DNA from: MTP4 sp9310u
GTDB lineage: Archaea > Halobacteriota > Methanosarcinia > Methanosarcinales > Methanosarcinaceae
DNA length: 64,000 nt
Assembly: GCA_030627005.1 (NCBI GenBank)
Contig: DAOUSW010000003.1
Coordinates: 18,311 to 82,310, forward strand
Reading direction: 5' to 3'
The notes beneath the pieces were generated by a model that did no database searches, was not told where the DNA came from, and saw only the letters and a program-made list of their open reading frames with translations. The position numbers and the translations under genes are program-made. Positions 45,336 through 54,827 of the stretch are shown piece after piece (position 1 is the stretch's first letter; each line of letters opens with the position of its first letter).

Positions 45336-48140
45336 ATGAGAGAAGGTCCGGATCCTTTTGGTGTACGAGATAGTATAGAAACTGCTTCCGGAGAAGCGAC
45401 GATTTACCGCCTGAACAAATTAGAAGAACAGGGGTTCGAAGAGATTTCCCTGCTCCCCTATTCTATCAGGATTTTGCTGGAATCCCTGCTACGGCATGCG
45501 GACACTGACAGGCACGTCATAACATTAGAGGACGTGGAAGCCCTGGCCCGCTGGGACCCAGAAAACATCCCTAGAAGAGATATCCCTTTCATCCCTTCCA
45601 GGGTTGTCTTGCAGGATTTCACGGGTGTCCCTGCCGTGGTGGACCTTGCAGCACTCCGCTCGGCCACGCAGCGCCTGGGAGGCGACCCGGGGGAAATAAA
45701 CCCGGTTATCCCTGCAGATCTTGTCATTGACCACTCCGTGCAGGTGGACTACTACGGGACGGCATACGCCCTGAAAGAAAACGAGGAAAAGGAGTTTGAG
45801 CGCAACGGAGAACGGTATGCGGTCCTGCGCTGGGCTCAGGAAGCCTTTGATAACTTCAGGGTGGTCCCCCCGGGAAGAGGTATCATCCATCAGGTGAACC
45901 TCGAGTACCTCGCTCCCCTGGTGCACCTAAAAGAAAAGGAGGGGGAACTTTTCGCATTTCCGGACACCCTGGTGGGGACCGATTCCCACACCACCATGAT
46001 CAACGGGATAGGTGTACTGGGATGGGGAGTAGGAGGCATCGAAGCCGAAGCCGTGATGCTCGGACAGCCCTATTACATGCCAGTCCCGGAAGTGGTGGGC
46101 TTCAAGCTCTACGGAAAACTGAAACCAGGGGTCACGGCAACTGACCTTGTCCTGACCGTAACCAAAATGCTAAGGGAACACGGGGTTGTTGGCAAATTCG
46201 TGGAATTTTACGGGCCCGGCCTGAGTTCACTCAGTCTTCCGGATAGGGCAACGCTTTCCAACATGGCCCCCGAATACGGGGCAACCCTGGGGATCTTCCC
46301 CCCGGATGCCGAAACCCTGGACTACCTCCGGAGGACCGGCAGAAACGAAGAACAGCTAGACCTTGTACAAAAATACCTTGAAGCCCAGGACCTTCTCTAC
46401 TCAATCCACAAACCCGAACCCGTCTTCAGCAGCACCCTGGAACTGGACATGAGCACGGTAAAACCCTGCCTTGCAGGCCCGAAAAGACCGCAAGACAGGA
46501 TCTTCCTCGGCGAGATGCCCGAGAATTTCCACGAGACCATGCGGAAAGCTTTTGCCCGGAAGAAAGAAGCCGGAATTGAACTTACCCGGGACTCTGCGTA
46601 CCAGCGCTGGATGGAGGAAGGCGGGGACCGGCTAGAGGGAGAGAAAGTGAGGCACGACAGGGCAGATTATGAGAGGTATGCAAAGAAAGAACTCAAAGTC
46701 ACTCACGGCTCCGTGGTTATTGCAGCCATTACTTCCTGCACTAACACCTCAAACCCCTCGGTCCTCATAGGAGCCGGACTGCTCGCAAAAAAAGCCGTTG
46801 AGAGGGGCCTGAACGTAAAACCCTATGTAAAAACAAGCCTTTCCCCCGGATCCAGGGTAGCCACGGAATACCTCGGGGCAGCCGGGCTCCTACCTTACCT
46901 GGAAGCCCTCGGTTTCCACCAGGTGGGCTACGGCTGCACGACCTGCATAGGAAACAGCGGCCCTCTACCCGAATACATTGCGAAGGAAGTTGAAGAAAAG
47001 GACCTGACCGTAGCGGCAGTCCTCAGCGGGAACAGGAACTTTGAGGGCAGGATCAACCCCCTTGTCCGCGCCAACTACCTGGCCTCCCCACCCCTGGTGC
47101 TTGCCTATGCAATAGCTGGAACTGTGAACATCGACCTGGAAACCGAACCCCTGGCGTATGACCCAAACGGACAGCCTGTCTACCTCAAGGACATCTGGCC
47201 CGGAGAAGAGGAGATAAGAGAGGTCATAAAGCATACGATTAAACCGGCAATGTTCGAAAAAGAGTATTCTGGAGTCATGGAGGGCACCAAACTCTGGAAA
47301 GAACTGGAAGTCCCCGAAGGCACCCTTTACGTCTGGAACGAGAAATCCACCTACATCCAGGAACCGCCTTATTTTGTGGACTTCCCCCTGACCCCACAGG
47401 TACCCGGGGACATCAGGGACGCAAGGGTCCTGGGCCTTTTCGGGGACAGTATCACCACGGACCACATTTCCCCTGCAGGTGCAATTCCGGAAGAGGGGCC
47501 TGCGGGCAAGTACCTGCTTTCCTGGGGAGTCGACCCTGCGGACTTCAATTCCTACGGCTCCCGCAGGGGCAACCACGAGGTGATGATGCGCGGGACTTTC
47601 GGAAACGTCCGGCTCAGGAACAGGCTGGTGGACCGGGTGGGGGGCTGGACCGTCTACCACCTGCACGAAGGGACTATCCCGCCGGAACTGCCCGAGGAGA
47701 TGACGATATACGATGCCTCAATGCTGTACGCGGAGAACAGGGTCCCCTTGATTGTGATCGCTGGCAGGGAATACGGGACAGGCAGTTCGCGGGACTGGGC
47801 TGCCAAAGGCACTTTCCTCCTGGGGGTAAAAGCCGTGCTTGCGGAGTCTTACGAGCGCATCCACCGGAGCAACCTGGTTGGCATGGGAGTCCTTCCCCTC
47901 CAGTTCAAAGAAGGCGATAATGCAGACAGTTTCGGGCTCACGGGCAGGGAAACATACGATATCCTGGGCATCGGAAACATGGAGCCCGGAGGGGAACTTA
48001 CCGTAAGAGCCAGGGATAAAAGAGGAGGAGAAACCGACTTTAAGGTAATTGTGAGGCTGGATTCGATCGTGGAGCTGGAATATTACAGGAACGGAGGGAT
48101 TTTGCATAAGTTCCTGAGGGATATGGTGGTCGAAAAGTAA
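45336..48140 (+). CDS. acnA: aconitate hydratase (AcnA type)
   Basis: A 934-residue 4Fe-4S aconitase. DFTGVPAVVDLAAL, PDTLVGTDSHTTMINGIGVLG, AAITSCTNTSNPSVLIGAG (first cluster Cys), YGCTTCIGNSGPL (the other two Cys), SGNRNFEGRINP and, in the swivel domain, GDSITTDHISPAG and GREYGTGSSRDWAAKG are all present. CTGGAGG precedes the ATG. The length is at the upper end of the AcnA/IRP group. It lies between two citrate synthase genes on the same strand and should isomerise their product. Confidence 0.96.
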   Translation: MREGPDPFGVRDSIETASGEATIYRLNKLEEQGFEEISLLPYSIRILLESLLRHADTDRHVITLEDVEALARWDPENIPRRDIPFIPSRVVLQDFTGVPAVVDLAALRSATQRLGGDPGEINPVIPADLVIDHSVQVDYYGTAYALKENEEKEFERNGERYAVLRWAQEAFDNFRVVPPGRGIIHQVNLEYLAPLVHLKEKEGELFAFPDTLVGTDSHTTMINGIGVLGWGVGGIEAEAVMLGQPYYMPVPEVVGFKLYGKLKPGVTATDLVLTVTKMLREHGVVGKFVEFYGPGLSSLSLPDRATLSNMAPEYGATLGIFPPDAETLDYLRRTGRNEEQLDLVQKYLEAQDLLYSIHKPEPVFSSTLELDMSTVKPCLAGPKRPQDRIFLGEMPENFHETMRKAFARKKEAGIELTRDSAYQRWMEEGGDRLEGEKVRHDRADYERYAKKELKVTHGSVVIAAITSCTNTSNPSVLIGAGLLAKKAVERGLNVKPYVKTSLSPGSRVATEYLGAAGLLPYLEALGFHQVGYGCTTCIGNSGPLPEYIAKEVEEKDLTVAAVLSGNRNFEGRINPLVRANYLASPPLVLAYAIAGTVNIDLETEPLAYDPNGQPVYLKDIWPGEEEIREVIKHTIKPAMFEKEYSGVMEGTKLWKELEVPEGTLYVWNEKSTYIQEPPYFVDFPLTPQVPGDIRDARVLGLFGDSITTDHISPAGAIPEEGPAGKYLLSWGVDPADFNSYGSRRGNHEVMMRGTFGNVRLRNRLVDRVGGWTVYHLHEGTIPPELPEEMTIYDASMLYAENRVPLIVIAGREYGTGSSRDWAAKGTFLLGVKAVLAESYERIHRSNLVGMGVLPLQFKEGDNADSFGLTGRETYDILGIGNMEPGGELTVRARDKRGGETDFKVIVRLDSIVELEYYRNGGILHKFLRDMVVEK

Positions 48141-48672
48141 ACGCAGAAGTGGAAATCTTCGGATTATCCACTTTTATCAATTTATAAATCAATATTTGTG
48201 AATTTAAAGGCATGAAGTAAAAATCCATACATATTAACCCCAATATATGGCCTGGTTGAGATAATATAAACATCTTTTGTATTAATATATAGTAATTTAT
48301 AATTTATAGTAATCTCGAGTAACTTAGAGTAATTTATAGTAATTTTATTGAGTTAACATTTTTCTTTAAAAACGTAGACCTGAAAACCGAAAAACTCATG
48401 AAAAAATCTCAGAGTAGATCCCTTTCATTTAGGAAACAAAAGCCCGGACAACTAAAAGAAAGAGGGCCTACAGACAGATTTTATTTTTATAGTTGAGTGC
48501 AGTATTCAACAAATTTAATATACTTATTCGTCAATAATAGAAGTGCATTATTATCCTAATTTTTGGGCCTTGATGAGAGAGGTCCTTTCCCCATACGCTT
48601 TTTGCGTATAAGCAGAGGATTCCCCAGTTGTAAAATTTTTTGGAATACTCTAGGCAAACTGTGAGGTATAAA
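48141..48672. other. 532-base gap upstream of the second citrate synthase
   Basis: No gene. AGTAATTTATAGTAAT-type words recur five times at 48289-48345 as a degenerate, very AT-rich repeat. A TATA-like region lies near 48510-48530. The TGAGGT site just before the ATG at 48673 is clear. The gap shows the second citrate synthase has its own promoter. Confidence 0.5.
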
Positions 48673-49740
48673 ATGAGTAAGAGCATATGTTTCATAGACG
48701 GGTTGGAGGGCATTCTGAAATACAGGGAAATAGACATTAACGAATTAGTTGATCTACCCTACGATGCCGTTTCCTATCTGCTTATCCAGGGTGAACTCCC
48801 CAATGAAGAGGAGCTTGCCGATTTTTCAGCCCGCCTGAGGGGGGAGCGGGAAATAGAAAAGGGGGTAATTGATCTAATTCGCATGTGCAACCTCAATATC
48901 GATTCGATGGAAGCACTGCGGACCATAGTTTCTTATATGTCGCAATTTGATCCGGACCTGGAAGACGAGTCCCTGGAAGGAAATACGAAAAAAGCCATAC
49001 GTTTAATATCCGGGATCCCGACCATAGTTGCAGCATATCACAGGATATCAAACGGGAAAGATCCGGTTTCTCCGGACCCTGCACTTTCACACGGAGCAAA
49101 TTTCCTTTACATGCTTAGGGGAAGTCTGCCTACGGAGCTGGAAGCCGAAGTTATGGAAAAGGACTTTATCCTCAGTGCGGAGCACGAGCTGAACGCTTCC
49201 ACATTTTCTTCAAGAATTACGGCATCCACCTGCTCGGACCTTTACTCTGCAATTGTTTCCGGGCTCTGCACTCTCAAAGGCCCGCTGCACGGAGGGGCCA
49301 GGCTGAAGGTCATGGACATGCTTGAGGAAGTCTCCAGACCTGAAAACGCAGAGGAATTCATCCTTAAGAAGATTGAAAAGAAAGAAAAAATAATGGGCTT
49401 CGGGCATAGGGTCTACAAAACCTATGACCCCAGGGCCATACTTTTTAAAGAACTTGCAAAGCAACTGGCAGAAACAAATGGGGACATGAGATGGTACGAA
49501 ACCGCAGAAGAGCTTGAAAAGACGGTTCTTCGCGAACTCGTAGAAAAGAAAAAGAAACCCATCTACCCGAACGTTGACTTCTATTCGGGAGTTATATACA
49601 AGTATCTGGAAATCCCCCCGCACCTTGCAACCTCGATTTTTGCCATCGGCAGGGTTTCAGGCTGGATCGCTCACTGCTTTGACCAGTATTCCAAGAAGAG
49701 AATTATCAGGCCCCGCGCCTTTATGCTGGACGAGCTTTGA
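48673..49740 (+). CDS. citrate synthase, second copy
   Basis: A 355-residue paralogue of the enzyme at 44117. Catalytic motifs are kept (GPLHGGARLKVM, MGFGHRVYKTYDPR, NVDFYSGVIYKYLEIP). The N-terminus is about 16 residues shorter, starting at SICFIDGLEGILKYREIDI; GTGAGGT is 5 bases before the ATG at 48673, so the short form is probably real. An in-frame TTG at 48640 lacks a site. Divergence from the first copy is moderate and spread along the length, which argues for an old duplication with both copies under selection. It may be a methylcitrate or differently regulated citrate synthase. Confidence 0.9.
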   Translation: MSKSICFIDGLEGILKYREIDINELVDLPYDAVSYLLIQGELPNEEELADFSARLRGEREIEKGVIDLIRMCNLNIDSMEALRTIVSYMSQFDPDLEDESLEGNTKKAIRLISGIPTIVAAYHRISNGKDPVSPDPALSHGANFLYMLRGSLPTELEAEVMEKDFILSAEHELNASTFSSRITASTCSDLYSAIVSGLCTLKGPLHGGARLKVMDMLEEVSRPENAEEFILKKIEKKEKIMGFGHRVYKTYDPRAILFKELAKQLAETNGDMRWYETAEELEKTVLRELVEKKKKPIYPNVDFYSGVIYKYLEIPPHLATSIFAIGRVSGWIAHCFDQYSKKRIIRPRAFMLDEL

Positions 49741-49779
49741 AGCAAATCACAAACAAAAATCACAGATAAATTCCGTACA

Positions 49780-49896
49780 GCAGGGAGAAAAAATCCCTGC
49801 TTATGATTATTTACACCTTGTTTCGGATCTGACTGTGACCCTTGTTTCGGATCTCGTATAAATGATAATTGCAGCATACTTTTATTGCTGCATTTT
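49780..49896 (+). terminator. two hairpins after the second citrate synthase
   Basis: GCAGGGA (49780-49786) pairs with TCCCTGC (49794-49800). A second stem, TGCAGCA (49870-49876) with TGCTGCA (49886-49892), is followed by TTTT. Between them CTTGTTTCGGATCT occurs twice (about 49819 and 49842). Confidence 0.5.
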
Positions 49897-49907
49897 CATA
49901 AAAAGAA

Positions 49908-50100
49908 ACGTAGGCTGGGAGGGTAGTTATTCGGACTTACAGCATTGTCTGGCTTTCTTAGACTACCACCCTCACTCCTACGGCTCTCCGGCAATTTAAC
50001 ATGTTACAGCTCTGTGCTCACAGAGTCTGGCGATTTTCCACGAGCTTACGATCTGTAGAGAGCAGAGGGATATTTGGTCCCCAGCCTATAAAATCGTATT
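49908..50100 (+). ncRNA. candidate IS110 bridge RNA
   Basis: The 5' non-coding end of the element folds well by eye. CGTAGG (49909-49914) pairs with CCTACG (49977-49982), and inside it GAGGGTAGT (49919-49927) pairs with ACTACC-A-CCCTC (49962-49973, bulged) around a 34-base loop. A second hairpin is CTCTGTG-CTC-ACAGAG at about 50010-50026. IS110-group elements are known to express such an RNA from the left non-coding end to pair with donor and target DNA. Which loops are guides is not determined here. Confidence 0.6.
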
Positions 50101-50116
50101 GTGGGGGATCAAAGAA

Positions 50117-51298
50117 ATGCATTTGAACGTCGGTATTGATGTTGCTAAGAGTGTACATGAAGCATGTATTCTGGATGATGAAGGCAAACAGGTTGGAAAA
50201 CACTTCCGAATTAAGAATTCCAAAAGCAGTATTGAGAAGTTCATAGAACGTGTGGAATTAGTATCTAATAGATTAAATTCAATTCCTCGGATTGGAATGG
50301 AAGCTACGGGAATATACTGGTGTGCCATATATTCTGAACTTTCAAAACACTATGAAATCCATGCCTACAATCCTTCTCAGGTAAGGGGGTTTGCAGCAGT
50401 CAACGTTAGGGGGTCAAAAACCGATAAAATCGATGCAAAAACAATTGCTGCGATACTTCGATTTGGGGAGGCGCCAAAAACCTGTTATGGCGATAAAACA
50501 AGAATGGAATTGAAAGAATACTGCAGATTCTATTTCAAGTTGAAATCAAATGTGGTTAATCTAAAGAAGCGGTTAATACGCAACATACATCTTATCTTTC
50601 CCGGATATGACCAGGTTTTTTCCAGCATATTCACTAAAACATCTATAGCCATTCTAAATGAAGCACCAAGACCCTCAGATATGCTTGAAATGGGAGAGGA
50701 AAAGCTCTATGAGTTGATGAAAAAAACGAGCAGAAATCATTACAGTCCTGAGAAAACAAGAGAACTTTTAGAAATGGCGAAGGATTCAATTTCTCTTGAC
50801 TTCATTGAGGAGGCTTTATTATTTGAGGTTGAGTCCTTGCTTAACCTGATTGAATACATGGAAGGCCAGGTAAAAGAAGTGGAAACCAAGATTTTGGCTG
50901 CATGGGAAACGGTGAAGGATAAGCATTACCTTCAGACGATTCCTGGAATTAGTGATTTAATGGCAGCTATAATCTGGGCGGAACTTGGAGACGTGGAAAA
51001 CTTTCAGCATCCAGACCAGATCGTCGCTTTCGCAGGATATGACCCAAAAGTAAAAAAGTCTGGGAACAAGGAAGTTATTTCAGGACCTAACAAAAGGGGA
51101 TCAAGATTGCTAAGATGGGTTTTGGGAAGAGCTGTTGTGCAAGCAAGGCTGCATAATCCGGTGATAAAGCCGTATTTCATGAAGAAAATAAGTGAGGGGA
51201 AACACTACAATACTGCACTTTGTGCGGCAGCTAAAAAGATGATAAGGATTATCTGGTCTGTAGAAAAGAACAAAAAACCTTTCAAGATTCCGAGATAA
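50117..51298 (+). CDS. IS110-family transposase
   Basis: A 393-residue recombinase. The N-terminal RuvC-like DEDD domain shows NVGIDVAKSVHEA (Asp), RIGMEATGIYW (Glu) and GSKTDKIDAKTIA (Asp pair). A helical middle follows, then the C-terminal Transposase_20 domain: TIPGISDLMAAIIWAE, VAFAGYDPKVKKSG and SGPNKRGSRLLRWVL with the presumed catalytic Ser. GGGGG lies upstream of the ATG at 50117. The gene is full length and appears intact. Confidence 0.95.
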   Translation: MHLNVGIDVAKSVHEACILDDEGKQVGKHFRIKNSKSSIEKFIERVELVSNRLNSIPRIGMEATGIYWCAIYSELSKHYEIHAYNPSQVRGFAAVNVRGSKTDKIDAKTIAAILRFGEAPKTCYGDKTRMELKEYCRFYFKLKSNVVNLKKRLIRNIHLIFPGYDQVFSSIFTKTSIAILNEAPRPSDMLEMGEEKLYELMKKTSRNHYSPEKTRELLEMAKDSISLDFIEEALLFEVESLLNLIEYMEGQVKEVETKILAAWETVKDKHYLQTIPGISDLMAAIIWAELGDVENFQHPDQIVAFAGYDPKVKKSGNKEVISGPNKRGSRLLRWVLGRAVVQARLHNPVIKPYFMKKISEGKHYNTALCAAAKKMIRIIWSVEKNKKPFKIPR

Positions 51299-51444
51299 AG
51301 TAACCTGATAGGGGAGATGAGGAAAATAATTGAATAACGGTAGCTGCGACTATGGATTTTTGTCGATAGATGTAAAAAGGAAGAACGATTTGTGGGATTT
51401 AGAGGAGACAAAACAACCTTATTAGACGTCTTCACGGAAATTTA

Positions 51445-51467
51445 CCGCGCTTACAGCGCGGCTTTTT
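51445..51467 (+). terminator. terminator downstream of the IS110 transposase
   Basis: CCGCGCT (51445-51451) and AGCGCGG (51455-51461) with a TAC loop, followed by CTTTTT. Confidence 0.75.
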
Positions 51468-52239
51468 CATAATGAGTTATCTTGATTAAAAAATAGAATA
51501 TAAAAAATCATTTATAACATGTCTAATATAAAAATGCCTTTTTCTGCTTTTCAGTAAACCTAACTTTTCCCGATCTACCTACCCCGGTTCCATACGTAGC
51601 TGCAAGGCATCCGTCTACCCGGCTCCTTTTCAAGTTCCACCACCATCAGATCCAGCTCGTGTCCTATACGTACCTGTAAGGTATCTATCTACCCGGCTCC
51701 ATACTATTCTATATGTCCCAAAAAATGAGTGCTCCCTCACTCTTCGGTTGATGTTATTTTCGTTAGTCCGGGAACTGGTTAGTCCGGGAAACCTTTAATT
51801 TGGCCGATCTCACATGACCCGGTAAACCATTTTTTCCCGCGAAGAGATTCGAAAGCCTCCGCCAGCTTGCCTGGCGGCCCTCACAAAAGAGAATGAATCT
51901 AAAAAGTAAAAAAGAAATAAAAATCAATGTTCTTTTAGTTGTGTTTAAAATTCCCGGTCCTGTCCTTTCTTCTTTTTTATCTTTTTAAACTATTATTTTG
52001 TAAAGGCCGGGCTCCTTCGTCGCCCGTGGGAAAGAACGACGCGATACAGCTATTTATGGTTGTACGGGGACATATTTCAGGACATTTTCCGGTTGTATGG
52101 AGTCCTAGCCGGGAATTTAGAGCCAGCCATTGCTTTTATTCGACTTAGTAACATCAACTGAATAACGCGGGACTATCAAAAAATGTAAAAGCCGGATAAT
52201 CTTTTTATCATCTAACAGCTTTTTGATAGCCAGATACCC
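51468..52239. other. 772-base gap with direct repeats, no gene
   Basis: A 34-bp direct repeat (about 51593-51626 and 51668-51701) ends in TCTACCCGGCTCC. TTAGTCCGGGAA occurs twice near 51764 and 51779. CCGCCAG-CTTGC-CTGGCGG (51859-51877) is a hairpin of terminator or IS-end type. A 69-codon frame at 51939-52148 is not convincing. It looks like degraded mobile-element or rearranged DNA. Confidence 0.55.
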
Positions 52240-53508
52240 ATGATTTTTAGAGATTTCATCAACCAGTTGAAAACGAGCGGAAAACTGGTAGAAATTCAAC
52301 ATCCCGTTTCTCCCGAATTTGAAGCTTCGAGAATTGCAAAGCAAACAAAAGCCCCCATTCTTTTCCACGACATTTCAGGCTCGAAAGTCATTATGAACCT
52401 CCTGGGATCAAGAGAAGAACTGGCTTCCATGCTGGGGGTTCCTAAAGAAGAGATCATCCGGAAACTTTCGGAAGTCTCCCCCAAAGGAGAGGTAAAGCTC
52501 GTATCCGACTCCCCTACCCTTGAAGTTGTGGAAGAGGAAGTGGACCTGACAAAACTTCCCATTCTAACCCATTTTGAAAAAGACGGTGCCCCTTACATCA
52601 CAGCAGGAATAGTTGTTTCCGAATATGAAGGCAGCATGAACGCTTCGATCCACCGGCTCATGCTGGCAGGAAAAGATAAACTCGCCGCCCGCCTTGTCCC
52701 GCCAAGGCATACCTATCTCCTGCATAAGAAAGCCGCGGAAAAAGGGGAACCCCTGCCTGTTGCAATCGTGCTTGGCTGTGACCCTACGATCATCTACGCC
52801 ACGTCTACAAGGGTGCCCGTTGGAAAGGAGTTTGAGTATGCCTCAGCTCTTAAAGGGGCCCCGGTAGAACTCTTTGAATGCGAAAACGGAGTAAAGGTCC
52901 CTCACTCCGAAATCGTGCTCGAAGGCTATATCGACCCTGTGGAAAGGGTGGACGAAGGCCCCTTCGTGGACATCACCGGGACTTACGACCATGTAAGAAA
53001 GGAGCCGGTAATCCGCATCACCCGGGTAATCCACAGGAAAGACCCCGTCTACCACGGGATCCTCCCCGCAGGGCCGGAACACCTCCTTATGATGGGCGTG
53101 CCCTACGAACCCCGGATATACAGGGCAGTAGGGGAAGTAACCACTGTCAAAAACGTGGTGCTGACCGAAGGAGGGTGCTGCTACCTCCATGCTGTGGTGC
53201 AGATCGAAAAGCAGACCGAAGGCGACGGGAAAAATGCCATTATGGCTGCCTTTGCCGCGCACACCAGCCTCAAGCACGTCGTCGTGGTAGACGAGGACAT
53301 CAACATCTTTGACCTGAACGATGTGGAATTCGCGGTAGCCACGCGGGTCAAAGGGGACATTGACATCCTGACCATCCCCCACGTCCGCGGCAGTTCCCTG
53401 GACCCACGGGGAGCCCCTGACGGGACGACAACCAAAGTAGGGATCGATGCCACGAAGGTCCTGGTTGAAAAAGAGAATTTCGAAAGGGCAGTAATCCCCG
53501 GAGAATAA
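52240..53508 (+). CDS. UbiD-family decarboxylase, probable anhydromevalonate phosphate decarboxylase
   Basis: A 422-residue prFMN-dependent decarboxylase of the UbiD family: MIFRDFINQLKTSGKLVEI start, HRLMLAGKDKLAARLVP, VLGCDPTIIYATSTRVPVG, EGPFVDITGTYDHVRKEPV, and a C-terminal DIDILTIPHVRGSSLDPR. Homologues in Aeropyrum and Methanosarcina convert trans-anhydromevalonate 5-phosphate to isopentenyl phosphate. The aconitase-X subunits that make that substrate follow directly, which is the main reason for the specific call; a role in quinone-like synthesis is less likely in this organism. Confidence 0.88.
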   Translation: MIFRDFINQLKTSGKLVEIQHPVSPEFEASRIAKQTKAPILFHDISGSKVIMNLLGSREELASMLGVPKEEIIRKLSEVSPKGEVKLVSDSPTLEVVEEEVDLTKLPILTHFEKDGAPYITAGIVVSEYEGSMNASIHRLMLAGKDKLAARLVPPRHTYLLHKKAAEKGEPLPVAIVLGCDPTIIYATSTRVPVGKEFEYASALKGAPVELFECENGVKVPHSEIVLEGYIDPVERVDEGPFVDITGTYDHVRKEPVIRITRVIHRKDPVYHGILPAGPEHLLMMGVPYEPRIYRAVGEVTTVKNVVLTEGGCCYLHAVVQIEKQTEGDGKNAIMAAFAAHTSLKHVVVVDEDINIFDLNDVEFAVATRVKGDIDILTIPHVRGSSLDPRGAPDGTTTKVGIDATKVLVEKENFERAVIPGE

Positions 53509-53567
53509 TCTTCAATCCAACCTTTAAAAAAAGACTCAGATTACAGATCACAGATAAGTGAATTTCC

Positions 53568-54827
53568 ATGCACCTTACAAAAGAAGAAGAACGGACCCTT
53601 AACGGAGAAGCCGGGGAAACCCTCCGAAAAGCCCTGGAAATCCTGACAGCCCTGGGAGACATCTACGGCGCGGACAGGCTGATTCCCATCAAGAGCGCCC
53701 AGATAGCCGGAGTTTCCTACAAGACAATAGGGGACGCCGGTCTGGAATGGATTTCGGACCTGGAAGGAAAAGTGAAAGTTCCCTCGATCCTGAACCCTGC
53801 CGGAATGGACCTTGAGAGGTGGGACAGACTTGACATCTCCCCCGACTTTGCGGAAAAGCAAAAGGCAATCGTTAAGGCTTACGAAAAACTCGGGGTCAGC
53901 TGTGAGTGCACCTGCACCCCCTATACCCTCGAAGGCTTCTCGGTAAGCTACGGCGACCACCTGGCCTGGAGCGAATCTTCGGCTGTTTCATATGCAAACT
54001 CCGTACTCGGGGCGCGGACTAACCGGGAAGGGGGACCCTCAGCCCTTTCGGCGGCCCTCCTCGGAAAGACTGCAAACTACGGGTTCCACCTGGACGAGAA
54101 CAGGGTTCCGACAGTCTCGATTACAGTGGAATGCTCCCTGAATAGGTCCGATTACGGGGCACTGGGCTATGTGGCCGGAAAACTTGTGGGGAGCAGGGTT
54201 CCCCTCCTGCACCTGCAAGATACCCCGAAAACGGACGAGCTAAAAGCCCTCGGGGCGGCAATGGCAGCTTCCGGGGCAGTTGCCCTTTACCATGTGGAAG
54301 GAGTTACCCCCGATGCCTGCAGGCAGGACTTCGAGACCCCGGAGGAAAAAATCGTAATCGAAAGAAGCCAGCTTGAAGAGGTTTACGAGACCCGCTGCGG
54401 GGCAGGGAAAGAACCCGAACTTATCACAATCGGTTGCCCTCATTGCTCGGCGGCAGAACTCGAAGAAGCGGCTGAACTTTTGAAAGGAAAAACCGTTTCG
54501 AAAGAGCTCTGGGTCTTTACTTCCAGGGAACTTGCAACACGCTTCCCCGAATACATGGAAACCATTGAAAAGAGCGGGGCAAAAGAGGTCTGCGACACCT
54601 GCATGGTGGTCTCCCCCGCAACCAACAGGTATTCCTGCGTCATGGTAAACTCAGGAAAAGCCTTTGCTTACGTGCCGGGGATGTGCGGGGCTGAAGCGGT
54701 TTACGGGAGCATGGAAGCCTGCATAGAAGAAGCTCTTGGAGGAAAGGAGAGAAAAGAGAAAAGAGAAGAAGAGAAAAGGGAAAAGAAGGGACAGGAAAAA
54801 GAGAAAAAGGAAGGTGGTTCCCATTAA
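53568..54827 (+). CDS. aconitase X catalytic (large) subunit, probable phosphomevalonate dehydratase
   Basis: A 419-residue AcnX large subunit. SAQIAGVSYKTIGDAGLEW, GVSCECTCTPYTLEGF, GDHLAWSESSAVSYANSVLG, RTNREGGPSALSAALLG, TIGCPHCSAAELEE and EVCDTCMVVSPATNRY are the family landmarks, with Cys residues for the Fe-S cluster. It should dehydrate (R)-5-phosphomevalonate. The last 30 residues (GGKERKEKREEEKREKK and on) form a Lys/Glu tail encoded by a purine-rich, repeat-like stretch and are not part of the fold. The small-subunit gene overlaps this tail. Confidence 0.9.
   Translation: MHLTKEEERTLNGEAGETLRKALEILTALGDIYGADRLIPIKSAQIAGVSYKTIGDAGLEWISDLEGKVKVPSILNPAGMDLERWDRLDISPDFAEKQKAIVKAYEKLGVSCECTCTPYTLEGFSVSYGDHLAWSESSAVSYANSVLGARTNREGGPSALSAALLGKTANYGFHLDENRVPTVSITVECSLNRSDYGALGYVAGKLVGSRVPLLHLQDTPKTDELKALGAAMAASGAVALYHVEGVTPDACRQDFETPEEKIVIERSQLEEVYETRCGAGKEPELITIGCPHCSAAELEEAAELLKGKTVSKELWVFTSRELATRFPEYMETIEKSGAKEVCDTCMVVSPATNRYSCVMVNSGKAFAYVPGMCGAEAVYGSMEACIEEALGGKERKEKREEEKREKKGQEKEKKEGGSH

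Larger units (their letters stand above)
49900..51470 (+). mobile_element. IS110-family insertion sequence (boundaries approximate)
   Basis: The element consists of a structured 5' non-coding stretch, a transposase gene and a short 3' end. No terminal inverted repeats are expected or seen, as is normal for the IS110 group, so the limits given are only estimates from the non-coding structure and the 3' hairpin. Confidence 0.6.

Noticed and set aside
46965..47666. 233-codon minus-strand frame
   Set aside because: Antisense shadow of the conserved aconitase gene.
51939..52148. 69-codon open frame
   Set aside because: Begins in an AT-rich stretch with poor start and has no recognisable feature.
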